Assembly (NCBI GenBank): GCA_947623455.1
Contig: OX392543.1
Location: forward strand, 19,218,757-19,282,756
Source of the DNA: Mimachlamys varia
Taxonomy: Eukaryota; Mollusca; Bivalvia; Pectinida; Pectinidae
Direction of reading: 5' to 3'
Length of the DNA: 64,000 nt
The position numbers and the translations under genes are program-made. The notes beneath the pieces were generated by a model. It did not search any database. It was not told where the DNA came from and saw only the letters and a program-made list of their open reading frames with translations. Shown here piece by piece: positions 40,201-52,860 of the stretch (the stretch's first letter is position 1; each line of letters opens with the position of its first letter).

Positions 40201-40785
40201 TTAAAACCGCTGAATAAGTTTTCAGCACGGAACTTTAAATGGAAGGTCAGCTTGTGCAAATGTTTAGTTATCAATATGATAGTCCATAACTTCCCGGCTG
40301 TTGTCGTAGTCAGTCATAAAGGATCAGGTGTATTTGAGGAAGAAAAGAAAAGAACAAACACTTAAATCAACATAGACAATACAATACTTTTCATTCAATT
40401 ATTTTTCAACTTTTGAAAGAAGAAAAGAGGAACACAATATTCACTGTAAACCTTATTGATTACTTGATTATCAACGTTTTGAAAACACCCGTTGGTTAGA
40501 CCCATTGAACACAGACCTACAGTATAATTAGTTCTAAGAAAATCGTTGAATCCTACGTTTCAATTCAACAACAGTGAATCAAGTACATAGGCAATTTTGA
40601 AATTAATCTTGCGTATGCAAAGCAGGAAAATTATATAAAGATGCTTTATGAATCAGTCTGGATATGTCTTGCTTGATCTAGTCGATTAACACAAAATTTT
40701 CGATAAACATATACAAACATTTTGTCATACAGCATTGCAGAATAGTTGATCATATTTATACGAAACTTTTGTAATTCTAGTCAAT
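37265..40785. repeat. Second HOR type, copy 2 (3473 bp plus short overlap)
   Basis: Units A 37838-38862, D 38863-40087 and the first part of D 40088-41309. Only a few substitutions separate it from copy 1, for example AAAATTAAAAAATG near 38914 for AAAATAAAAAAATG, and CTTCCCGG near 39064 for CTTACCGG. Similarity to the following register ends at about 40785, where 'CAATGAAAG' replaces 'CAATGGAAG' and the A-A' type continues. Confidence 0.87.
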
Positions 40786-43001
40786 GAAAGAAGAAAAGTC
40801 GTGTGTCTTGAAGTAATTAAATCATAAAAGTTAAAGCAACCTTCCAATTTCAGATTTTTTCTTGTTTATTCTTGATAAAAACAACCCAGTGACATTTGTC
40901 TATATAATAATGCTTTATTAACTGCTCTTCCCTATTTGACTTCCATTTAATCTTGTTCATTAAGCAATTCACTGCAAAATGTTCAGTTATACCAAATGTT
41001 GCATAAAATGTTTGTTGCATCCGTTTTGTTTAAAATTGAGGTTAAATGCATATATACAAAATAATAATATCCTGTCAACAAGAATATCATGGATTCAAGA
41101 AGGGTTACCTAGATGATGAAATCGTTCATTACGAACTTTAATAAATTGATTCAATAAAAAATGAATGACTTCAACCAATCAGATGACAAAAGGAAATATT
41201 CATTTCACTAAAACTGATCAATAAAGATGAAACATTTGATTAAGACGATATATAGTACAATGGGAACCAATTATTCTGTTAACATTTGTAAATTAAAGAA
41301 ATGAACATCTAAGTTGGACATATTAATAAAAGCCAAAGTTATAAGATATTACCATGTAAGACAATAAATATATATCTTACATCTAAATATACCGAAATAA
41401 AGAAACACTAATTAAAAAGTTAAAACGACTGAAATGAGTTTTGAGCACGGAATTCGACAGGGAGTGTCAGCTTGTGTAAATGCTTATCGATAGATATGAT
41501 AATCAATTACTTACAAACTGTTGTTGTATCCAGTCATAAAGGGCATGTATATATATGCAACAAAAAAAAAAGAACAAACACATGAATCAACGTAAACAAC
41601 AGTGAATCAAGTACAGAGGTAGTTTAAAATCAATATTGCGTATGCAAAGCAGGATAATTATATAAAGATGCTTTATGAATCAGTCTGGATATGTCTTGCT
41701 TTGCTTAGCCGATGAACACAAAACATTTGACAAACATATACAAGCATTTTGTCATACAACGTTGCAGAACAGTTGATCGTATTTATAGGAAACTTTTGTA
41801 ATTCTAGTCAATGAAAGAAGAAAAGTCGTGTGTCTTGAAGTAATTAAATCATAAAAGTTAAAGCAGCCTTCCAATTTCAGATTTTTTCTTGTTTATTCTT
41901 GATAAAAACAACCCAGTGACATTTGCCTATATAATAATGCTTTATTAACTGCTCTTCCCTTTTTGACTTCAATTTAAACTTGTTCATTAAGCAATTCACT
42001 GCAAAATGTTCAGTTATACCGAATGTTGCATAAAATGTTTGTTGGATCCGTTTTGTTTAAAATTGAGGTTAAATGCATATATACAAAATAAAAATATCCT
42101 GTCAACAAGAATATCATAGATTCAAGAAGGGTTACCTATATGATGAAATCGTTCATTACGAACTTTAATAAATTCATTCAATAAAAAATGAATGATTTCA
42201 ACCAATCAGATGACAAAAGGAAATATTCATTTCACAAAAACTGATCAATAAAGATGAAACATTTGATTAAGACGATATATAGTACAATGGGAACCAGTTA
42301 TTCTATTAACATTTGTAATTTAAAGAAATGAACATCTAAGTTGGACATATTAATAAAAACCAAAGTTATAAGATATTACCATGTAAGACAATAAATATAT
42401 ATCTTACATCTAAATATACCGAAATAAAGACACACTAATTAAAAAGTTAAAACGACTGAAATGAGTTTTGAGCACGGAACTCGACAGGGAGTGTCAGCTT
42501 TTGCAAATGCTTATTGATAAATATGATAATCAATTACTTACGAACTGTTGTTGTATCCAGTCATAAAGGGGCATGTACATATATGTGTCTTGAAGTAATT
42601 AAATTATAAAAGTTAAAGCAGACAATGCTTTATCAACTGTTTTTTCCTGTTTGACTTCAAAGTAATCTTTTTTATTGAACAATTCACTGCAAAATGGTCA
42701 GTTATAACAAATGCTGCATGACACATTCGTTTAATCCGTTTTGTTTAAAAGTGAGGTTAAATGTATATATACAAATCAATAATATCCTGTCAACAAAAAG
42801 ATTATACATTCAAGAAGGGTTATCTAGATGATGAGGTCGTTCAGTGTGAGATTTAATAAATTCCTTCAATAGAATATGTTTACTTCGACCAAGCAGATCA
42901 GAGGATCAAGGGAAATACTCATTTGATTTGATTTAGGCGATATAAAGTACAAGGATAATCAGGTTTTCTTTTAACATTTGTAAATTGAAGAAATGAACAC
43001 C
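40786..43001. repeat. Last near-canonical units before the diverged arm
   Basis: End of the D unit begun at 40088, an A-type unit 41310-42336 (1027 bp) and a shortened B unit 42337-43001 (665 bp). The B unit has lost part of 'ACAGAAATACTCATTTCACT'. Substitutions against the core units are more frequent than upstream, for example a missing G in 'AAAGGGCATG' near 41541, which breaks the otherwise conserved open frame. Confidence 0.8.
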
Positions 43002-45123
43002 GCAGTTGGCCATATTGATAAAAAACAAAGTTATATGATGTTTACCATGTCAAACAATACAAATATATTTACATCTAAATATACGGAAATAAAGAAACAC
43101 TATTTTAAACAATTAAAACGGCTGTATGAGTTTTGAACACGGAATTCTACAGGGAGGGTCAGCTTGTGCCAATTATCATTGATAGATATGAAAAACAATT
43201 ACTTACAATCTGTTGTGGTATCCGTTCATAAAGGGGCATGTGTATATATGGAACAAAAGAAAGGAACAAACACATGAATCAACGGAGAAAATACAGTACT
43301 TATCATTCAATTACTTTTCAACTTTTGAAAGAAGAAAATTTGAAACAAAATTATAACTGTGAACCTTATTGATAACTTGATTAGCAACTTTTTGAAAACA
43401 TCCTTTGGTTAGACCGATTGAACACTGACGAACAGTGTATTTAGTTCTAACTAAATCGTTGAAACATGCGTTTCAATACAACCACATTGAATCAAGTACA
43501 GGGGCAATTAGAAATCAGTCCTGCTTCTGCAAATAAGTAAAATTATATAAAGATGCTTTATGAATCAGTCTATTTTGTTTTCATTTCAAATTAATCTTGT
43601 TCATGAAGCAATTCACTTCAAAATTTTCAGTTATACCGAATGTTGCGGAAAAAGTTTGTTGGGTCCGTTTTGTATAAAATTGAGGTTAAATGCATATATA
43701 CAAAATAATAATATCCCGTCAACAAGAATATCATAGATTCAAGAAGGATTATCTAGATGATGAAATCGTTCATTACGAGCTTTAATAAATTGATTCAATA
43801 GAAATTGATTGACTTCAACCAATCAGATGATTAATGGCAATTTTCATTAAACTAGAACTGATCAATAAGGACGAAACATTTGAGTTAAGCAATTCATAGT
43901 ACAAGGATAAACAATTATTCTGTTAACAATTGTAAATTTAAAGAAATGAAAACCGGTTGGCCAAATTGATAAAAAAACTAAATTATCATATAATTACCAT
44001 GTAAAATGATAAATAGTTATCTTACATCTAAATATACGGAAATAAAGCAACATCAATTTAAAAATTAAAACGACTGAAATGAGTTTTGAGCACGGAACTC
44101 TACAGGGAGGGTCAGCTTGTGCAAATGTTTATTGAAAGATATGATAATCAATTACTTACAAGCTGTTGTTGTATCCAGTCATAAAGGGGCAGGTGTATAT
44201 ATGCAACAAAAGAAAGGAACAAACACATGAATTAACGTAGACAATACAGTACTTATCATTCAATTATTTTCTCAACTTTTGAAAAAGAAAAAGAGGAAAC
44301 AAAATCATAACTGTCAACCTTATTGATTACTTGATTATCCACCTTTTGAAAACATCCTTTGGTTAGACCCATTGAATACAGAGGAACAGTGTATGTAGTT
44401 TTAAATAAATCGTTGAAACATGCGTTTCAATGCTACCTTAATGAATCACGTACAGAGGCAATTTGAAATCAGTCTTGCTTATACAAACTAGTAAACTTAT
44501 ATAAAGATGCTGATGAATCAGTCTGGATATATTTGGCTTGGTCTAGTGGATGTACACAAAACTTTCGCCAAAAATATACAAACGTTTTATCATAGACGAA
44601 AAAAGCCGTGCGCCTTGAATTCATTAAATCATAAAAGTTATCGCAGCCTTTCAGTATAAGATGTTTCACTTTTCATTCCTGATAAAAACAACTCAGTTTC
44701 ATTAACCTATACGACAATGCTTTATCATTTGTTTTTCCCTATTTGACTTCAAAGTAATCTTTTTTATTTAGCAATTCACTGCAAAATGATCAGTCATACC
44801 AAATGTTGCATGACAAATCCATTGGCTCCGTTTTGCTTAAAAGTGAGGTTAGATGCATATATACAAAAAAATAATATCCTGTCACAAAAAAAATAATATA
44901 TATTCAAGAAGGGTTATCTACATGATGAGGTCGTTCAGTGAGAGATTTAATAAATTCCTCAAATAGAATATGTTTACTTCGACCAATCAGATCAGAGGAT
45001 AAAGGGAAACAATCATTTCACTACAACTGATCAATGATAACGACGCATTTGATTTAGGCGATATATAGTACAAGGATAATCAGTTATTCTGTTAACGTTT
45101 GTTAATTTAAAGAAATGAACGCA
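43002..45123. repeat. Diverged satellite units, one with a shared deletion
   Basis: Unit 43002-43954 (953 bp) is C-like but jumps at about 43572 from 'TGAATCAGTC' to 'TATTTTGTTTTCATTTC', skipping about 270 bp. Unit 43955-45123 (1169 bp) is full-length-like but diverged (unit start AACCGGTTGGCCAAATTG). Its middle is also shortened around 44590, where 'TTTTATCATAGACGAAAA' replaces about 60 bp. Confidence 0.8.
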
Positions 45124-47416
45124 GCAATTGGCCATATTGATAAAAAACTAAAAAATATGATATTTACCATGTCAAACAATACAAATATATTTACATCTAA
45201 ATTTACGGAAATAAAGAAACGTTACTTTAAACAATTAAAACGACTGAAATGAGTTTTGGACACGGAATTCTACAGGGAGGGTCAGCTTGTGCCAATTATC
45301 ATTGATATATATGATAATCAATTACTTACAAACTGTTGTGTTATCCAGTTATAAAGGGGCATGTGTATATATGCAACAAAAGAAAGGAACAAACACATGA
45401 ATCAACGTAGAAAATACAGAACTTATCATTCAGTTATTTTTCAGCTTTCGAAAAAAGAAAAGAGAAAACAAAATTATAACTGTCAACCTTATTGATAACT
45501 TGATCATTCACCTTTTGAAAACATCATTTGGTTAGACTCGTTGGATAAAGAGGAACCGTGTATGTAGTTAAACTAAATCGTTGAAACATGCGTTTCAATA
45601 CCACCACATTGAATAAAGTACAGGAGCAATTTGAAATCAGTCTTCCTTATGCAAAGTATGATATAAAGATACTTTATGAATAAGTTTGAATATATTTTGC
45701 TTAGTTTCGTTGATGTACACAAAACTTTCGCCAAAAATATACAAACGTTTTATCATATTACATTGCAGAGTTGTTGATCATATTTAAAGGAAACTGTTGT
45801 AATGGTAGCCAAGGAAAGAAGAAAAGCCGTGTGCTTTGAATTGATTAAATCATAGAAGTTATTAAATCCTTGAAGGTATAACAGCCTTCCGATTGAATAT
45901 TTTTCCTTGTTTATTCTTGATAAAAACAACTCAGGAACATTAGTCTATGTGATAATGCTTTTTCAACTGCTCTTCTCCATTTGACTTCAAATTAATCTGT
46001 CTCATCTAGCCATTCACTGCAAAATTATAATTTATAACGATTTCTTCATGAAATGTCCGTCAGATACGTTTTGTTTAAAAGTGAGGTTTTATGCATATAC
46101 AAATAATAATATCATGTCAACAATTTTTTTTTAGATTCAAGAAGGATCAGCGTGATAATGACATCGTTCAGTTAAAGCTTTAATAAATTCCTTTTAATAA
46201 AAATGATTTATTACGACTAATCAGATATCTTTTGAAAGAAAAAAAGAGGAAACACATTAATAGCTGTAAACGTTATTCAGGAGCCACCTTTCGAAAATAT
46301 CCGTTGGTTAGACCCATTGAACACATACTATCTAAATACATCGAAATAATAAAACATTATTTAAATAATTAAAACTGCTGAAATGAGTTTTGTTATGAAA
46401 AGCAATAACTCACGGCCTGTTGTTGTATCCAGTCATAAAGGGGTAAGTGTATATATGGAACAAAAGAAAAGACCAAACACATGAATCAACATAGACAATA
46501 CAGTACTTATCGTTCAAATATTTTTTAACCTTTTAAAAAAAAGGAAACATATATTGATTACTTGAGGAGCCACTTTTTGAAAACATCAGTTGGTTATACC
46601 CAATGAACACAAACCGACAGTGTAACTAGTTCTAAAAAATCGTTGAAAAACATGCGCTTTAATGCAACCACATTGAATCAAGTACAGAGGCGATTTGAAA
46701 TCAATCTAACGTATGCAAACTGGTAAAATTATATAAAGAGGCTTTATGAATCAGTCTGGATATATTTTATTTGGTCTAATCGATGTACACTAAACTTTCG
46801 AAAAAAATGTACAAACATTTTGTCATATTACATTGCAGAATAGTTGATCATATTGATGGGAAACCATTGTAATACTTGACAAGGAAAGAAGAAAAGTCGC
46901 GGGTCTTGAAGTAATTAGATCCTTGAAGGTATAACAGCCTGCCGATTTAATATTTTCCCTTGTTTATTCTTGATAAAAACAACTCAGGAACATTAGCCTT
47001 TATGATAATGCTTTTTCAACTGCTCTTCTCTATTTGACTTCAAATTAATCTTTTTCATTAAGCCATTCACTGCAAATTAATAATAATTGATAACGAATTT
47101 TCCATGAAATGTCCGTCAGATACGTTTTGTTTAAAAGTGAGGTTTAATGCATATACAAAAAATAATATCATGTCAACAAAAAATATTTTAGATTCAAGAA
47201 GGATCATCGTGATGATGAAATCGTTCAATTGGAGCTTTAATAAATTCCTTTAATAAAAATTATTTATTACGACTAATCAGATTAGGTGATATAGGGAAAT
47301 ATTCCTTTCGCTAGTACTGATCAATAATGACGAACCAATTGATTTAGACAATATATATTACAATCATAATCAGTTTTTTCTGTTAGCATGTGTAAATTAA
47401 AAAAAAAAGAAACCCC
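45124..47416. repeat. Two rearranged, degenerate satellite units
   Basis: The unit starting at 45124 runs normally to about 46225. There 'AATCAGATA' is joined to the mid-unit block 'CTTTTGAAAG', so the first third of the next unit is missing. At about 46320 the sequence jumps back to the 5' block ('ATCTAAATACATCGAAATAA'). From 46392 a new, more diverged subfamily appears that lacks 'GTCAGCTTGTGC' and instead reads 'TTATGAAAAGCAATAAC'. Confidence 0.75.
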
Positions 47417-47780
47417 TCAATTTGCCATATATAAAAAAATGATAAGATATTACCCATGAAAGACAATAGAAAAAGATATTACATCTGATTACACCGAAAT
47501 AATGAAACATTATTTAACGAATTAAAACTAAAAGTTATGAAAAGAAATAACTTACGTTCTGTTGCTGTATCCAGTCATAAAGGGGCAGATGTGTATATGG
47601 AACAAAAGAGAAGAACAAACACATGAATCAACACAGAAAATAAGTACTTATCAATCAAATATTTTTTAACCTTTTGAAAGAAAAAAGGAGGAAACACATT
47701 CCTAGCTGTAAACGTTATTGATTACTTGAGGAACCACTTTTTTAAAAACATCCATTATTATACCCAATGAATACAAACCG
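46392..47780. repeat. Segmental duplicate of 49004-50385
   Basis: This block and 49004-50385 share rare variants (GGAGCCAC, 'GTTGAAAAACATGCGC', 'CCCCTCAATTTGCC', 'CTGATTACACCG') over about 1.38 kb, at an offset of 2612 falling to 2605 through small indels. They diverge abruptly after 'CCCAATGAATACAAAC'. It is a local duplication inside the degenerate arm, older than the core HORs. Confidence 0.8.
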
Positions 47781-48518
47781 ACAGTGCAACTAGTTCTAAA
47801 AAATCGTTGACAAACATGCGTTTCAATGCAACCACATTGAATCAAGTACAGAAGCCATTTTAAATCATTCTAACGTATGCAAACTAGTAAACTTATATAA
47901 AGAGGCTTTATGAATCAGTTTGGAAATATTTTTGTCATATTACATTGCAGAATAGTTAATCATATTGATGGAAAACCAATGCAATATTTGACAAGGAAAG
48001 AAGAAAAGTCGTGGGTCTTGAAGTAATTATATCTTTGAAGTTATAACAACCTTCCAATTTAATATTTTTCCATGTTCATTCTTGATAAAAACAACTCAGG
48101 TATATTAGCCTCTATGATAATGCTTTTTCAACTGCTCTTCTCTATTTACTTCAAATTAATCTTTTTCATTATGCCATTCACTGCAAATTTATAATTTATA
48201 ACGAATGCTGCATGAAATGTCCGTCAGATACGTTTTGTTCAAAAGTGAGGTTTAATGCATATACAATTAATATCCTGTCAACAAAAAATGTTTTACATTC
48301 AAGAAGGATCATCGTGATGATGAAATCGTTCAGTTGGAGCTTTAATAAATTCCTTTAATAAAAATGATTTATTTTGACTAATCAGATAAGGTGATATAGG
48401 GAAATATTCTTGTCGCTAGAAATGATCAATAATGAAGAACCATTTGATTTAGACAACATATATTACAATCATAATAAGTTTTTCTGTTAACATGTGTAAA
48501 TTAAAAAAAATGAACCCC
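47417..48518. repeat. Diverged satellite unit
   Basis: About 1.1 kb, start CCTCAATTTGCCATAT. It has 'AAGTTATGAAAAGAAATAAC' where core units have the GTCAGCTTGTGC block. A deletion of about 60 bp near 47930 joins 'TTTGGAAATATT' to 'TTTGTCATATTACATTG'. The conserved frame is open and ends TNT-TGA at about 47626. Confidence 0.75.
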
Positions 48519-50021
48519 TCAGTTGCCACTATTTAAAAAAAAACATGATAATATATTAACAATGAAAGACAATAGAAAAAGATATTACATCTAAATACAC
48601 CGAAATAATGAAACATTATTTGAAGAATTAAAACTAATAGTTATGAAAAGAAATAACTTACGTTCTGTTGTTGTATCCAGTCATAAAGGGGCAAATGTGT
48701 ATATGGAACAAAAGAAAGGAACAAACACATCAATCAACATAGACAACACTGTAACAGTACTAATCGCTCAAATATTTTTAACCTTTTGAAAGAAAAGGAG
48801 AGGAAACACATTAATAGCTGTAAACGTTATTGATTACTTGATTATCCACCTTTCGAAAACATCCGTTGGTTAGACCCATTGAACACATTACATCGAAATA
48901 CACCGAAATAATAAAACATTATTTAAAGAATTAAAACTTCTGAAATGAGTTTTCAGTACGGATCTCTAAACGCAGGGACAGCCTAAGCAGAGGCTCATTT
49001 ATTGTTATGAAAAGCAATAACTTACCGACTGTTGTTGTATACAGTCATAAAGGGGTAGGTGTATACATGGAAAAAAAGAAAAGACCAAACACATGAATCA
49101 ACATAGACAATACAGTACTTATCGTTCAAATATTTTTTAACCTTTTGAAAAAAAGGAAACATATATTGATTACTTGAGGAGCCACGTTTTGAAAACATCA
49201 GTTGGTTATACCCAATGAACACAGACCGACAGTGTAACTAGTTCTAAAAAATCGTTGAAAAACATGCGCTTTAATGCAACCACATTGAATCAAGTACAGA
49301 GGCGATTTGAAATCAATCTAACGTATGCAAACTGGTAAAATTATATAAAGAGGCTTTATGAATCAGTCTGGATATATTTTGTTTGGTCTAGTCGATGTAC
49401 ACTAAACTTTCGAAAAAATGTGCAAACATTTTGTCATGTTACATTGCAGAATAGTTGATCATATTGATAGGAAACCATTGTAATACTTGACAAGGAAAGA
49501 AGAAAAGTCGCGGGTCTTGAAGTAATTCAATCCTTGAAGGTATAACAGCCTGCCGATTTAACATTTTCCCCTTGTTTATTCTTGATAAAAACAACTCAGG
49601 TACACTAGCATTTATGATAATGCATTTTCAACTGCTCTTCTCTATTTGACTTCAAATTAATCTTTTTCTTCAAGCCATTCACTGCAAAATGATAATTGAT
49701 AACGAATTTTCCATGAAATGTCCGTCAGATACGTTTTGTTTAAAAGTAAGGTTTAATGCATATACAAATAATAATATGTCAACAAAAATATTTTAGATTC
49801 AAGAAGGATCATCGTGATAATGAAATCGTTCAGTTGGAGCTTTAATAAATTCCTTTAATAAAAATGATTTATTACGACTAATCAGATAAGGCGATATAGG
49901 GAAATATTCCTTTCGCTAGAACTGATCAATAATGACGAACCAATTGATTTAGACAATATATATTACAATCATAATCAGTTTTTTCTGTTAGCATGTGTAA
50001 ATTAAAAAAAAAAGAAACCCC
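48519..50021. repeat. Composite diverged satellite unit with doubled 5' block
   Basis: About 1.5 kb. After the mid-unit block 'CCCATTGAACACATTAC' at about 48888 the sequence returns to 5' material ('ATCGAAATACACCGAAATAA') and repeats the coding-like block before continuing. The unit therefore holds two copies of the conserved frame, at about 48651-48770 (stop changed, TGA to TCA) and 48977-49096 (stop TGA). Confidence 0.75.
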
Positions 50022-50385
50022 TCAATTTGCCATATATAAAAAAATGATAAGATATTACCCATGAAAGACAATAGAAAAAGATAATACATCTGATTACACC
50101 GAAATAATGAAACATTATTTAACGAATTAAAACTAAAAGTTATGAAAAGAAATAACTTACGTTCTGTTGCTGTATCCAGTCATAAAGGGGCAAATGTGTA
50201 TATGGAACAAAAGAGAAGAACAAACACATGAATCAACACAGAAAATAAGTACTTATCAATCAAATATTTTTTAACCTTTTGAAAGAAAAAAGGAGGAAAC
50301 ACATTCATAGCTGTACACGTTATTGATTACTTGAGGAACCACTTTTTTAAAACATCCATTATTATACCCAATGAATACAAACTAA
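49004..50385. repeat. Segmental duplicate of 46392-47780
   Basis: Second member of the pair described at 46392-47780. It ends where 'ATGAATACAAAC' runs into 'TAAATTAAATG', a deletion to the start of the next unit. Confidence 0.8.
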
Positions 50386-52860
50386 ATTAAATGTAAATTA
50401 AATAAAGAATGAACCCCTCCTTTGGTCATAATTAAAAGAAAAAAACATCATAAAATATTAACCATGAAAGACAATAGAAAAACGACATTAAATCTAAATA
50501 TACCTAATGATAAAACATCAATTAAAGAACAAAAACTGTTGAAATGAGTTTTCAGTACGGATCTCTAAGCGGCGGGACAGTCTAGGCACAGGCTCATTTA
50601 TTGTTATGAAAAGCAAGAACTTACCCACTGTTGTTGTATCCAGTTATAAAGGGGCAGGTGAATATATGGAACAAAAGAGAAGAACAAAAACACATGAATC
50701 AACATAGACAATACAGTACTCAGTAATATTTTGAAAATATCCGTTGGTTATACCCAATGTACATCAATCGACAACGACTAGATCTAAAGAAATCGTTGAC
50801 AAACATGCGCTTTAATGCAACCATATTGAACCAAGTACAGAGGCAATTTAAAATCAATCTAACGTATGCAAACCAGTAAACTTATATAAAGAGGCTTTAT
50901 GAATCAGTCTGGATACATTTGTTCGGTCTAGTCGATGTACACTAAACTTTCGCACAAAAATATACAAACATTTTGTCATATAACATTGCAGAATAGTTAA
51001 TTATATTGATGGAAAACCATTGTATTACTTGACAAGGAAAAAAGAAAAGTTGTGGGTCTTGAAGTAATTAAATCCTCGAAGTTATAACAGCCTCCCAATT
51101 TAATTTTTTTCCTTGTTCATTCTTGATTAAAATAACTCAGGTACATTAGTCTATATGATAATGCTTTTCAACTGCCAATATCTATTTGACTTCAAATTAA
51201 TCTTTTTCATTAAGTTATTCACTGCGAAATGATAATTTATAACGAATGTTGCATGAAATGTCCGCCAGATACGTTTTGTTTAAAAGTGAGGTTTAATGTA
51301 TATACAAATAATAATATCCTGTCAACAAAAGTATTTTAGATTCAAGAAGGATCATCGTGATGATGAAATCGTATAGTTCGAGCTTTAATAAATTCCTTTA
51401 ATGAAAATGATTTATTTCGACTAATCAGATTAGGTGATATAGAGAAATATTCTTTTCGCTAGAACTGATCAATAATGACAAACCATTTAATTAAGACAAT
51501 ATATATTGCAATAATAATCAGTTTTTCTGTTAACATGTGTAAATTTAAAATGTATTGAACCCCTCATTTGGCCGTAATTAAAAAAAAAGATTAGCAATTA
51601 ACAATGGAAGACAATAGAAAAAAGATATTACATACACCGAAATAATAAAACATTATTTAAAGAATTAAAACTGCGGAAATGAGGTTTTCAGTACGGATCT
51701 CTAAACGGAGGGACAGCCAAAGAAGAGGCGCATTTATTGTTATGAAAAGCAATAACTTACGGCCTGTTGTTGTATCCAGTCAAAAAGGGGCAGATGTATA
51801 TATGGAACAAAATAAAAGACCAAACACACCAATCAACATTTACACGATACAGTAAATATCGTTCAAATATGTTTGAACATTTTGAAAGAAAAAATGAGGA
51901 AACACATTAATAACTGTAAACATTATTGACTACTTGAGGAGCCACTTTTTGAAAATATCCGTTGCTTATACCAATGAACACAAACTGACAGTGCAACTAG
52001 TTCTAAAAAAATCGTTGACAAACATGCGTTTCAATGCAACCATATTGAATCAAGTACAGAGGCAATTAGAAATCAATCTAACGTATGGTATGAATCAGTC
52101 TGGATATGTTTTGTTTGATCTAGTCGATGTACACTAAACTTTCGCACAATAATATACAAACAATTTGTCATATTACATTGCAGAATAGTTAATTATATTG
52201 ATGGGAAACCATTGTGTTACTTGACAAGGAAAAAAGAAAAGTCGTGGGCCTTGAAGTAATTAAATCCTTGAAGTTATAACAACCTTCCAATTTAATATTT
52301 GTCCTTGTTCATTCAAAAAAAAAATAACTCAATTACATTAGCCTATATAATAATGCTTTATTAACTGCTTTTCCCTATTTGATTTCAAATTAATCTTGTC
52401 CATTAAGCAATTCACTGCAAAATGCTTTTGTTAGACCCATTGAACACAGACGAACAGTGTATGTAGTTCTAACAAAATCGTTGAAAGAATTGTTTCAATA
52501 CAACCTCATTGAATCAAGTTCAGGGCCAATTAGAAATCAGTCTTGCGTTTGCAAGTAAGTAAAATTATACAAAGATGCTTTATGAATCAGTCTATTTTGT
52601 TTTCATTTCAAATTAATCTTGTTCATTAAGCAATTCACTTATAGATTCAAGAAGGGTTACCTAGATGATGAAATCGTTCATTACGAGCTTTAATACATTC
52701 CTTTAATAAAATATGATTGACTTCAACCAATCAGATGATAAATGGAAACTTTCATTATTAAAACTGATTAATAAAGACGAAACATGTCATTTAGGCAATT
52801 TATAGTACAATGATAATCAGTTACTCTGTTAACATTTGTAAATTTAAAGAAATGAACATC
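50022..52860. repeat. Truncated and composite satellite units
   Basis: 50022-50417 is only the first third of a unit. 50418-51563 (1146 bp) is nearly complete. 51564-52860 (1297 bp) is composite: at about 52428 'ACTGCAAAATG' is followed by 'TTTGTTAGACCCATTG', a return to an earlier point of the unit, and a deletion near 52641 joins 'CAATTCACTTATAG' to 'ATTCAAGAAGGG'. The deletion signature 'CAGTCTATTTTGTTTTC' seen at 43568 recurs at 52587. Confidence 0.72.
51679..51855 (+). other. Open frame with in-frame ATG in a strongly diverged unit (58 aa)
   Basis: ATG at 51679, stop TAA at 51853-51855. The peptide begins M-R-F-S-V-R-I-S-K-R-R-D-S. It then contains V-V-V-S-S-Q-K-G-A-D-V-Y-M-E-Q-N-K-R-P-N-T and a 9-residue tail, because the usual stop TGA is here CCA. 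This unit differs from the core units at very many positions, yet the block keeps its length. It is the one edge unit I found where an ATG just upstream is in frame with the block. Confidence 0.25.

Noticed and set aside
44469..44669. 66-aa minus-strand ORF, and others at 49022-49222, 52768-52950 and 55840-56034 (minus) and 51934-52137 (plus)
   Set aside because: Each occurs in a single diverged satellite unit and is not open in sister units; frames of this length are expected by chance.
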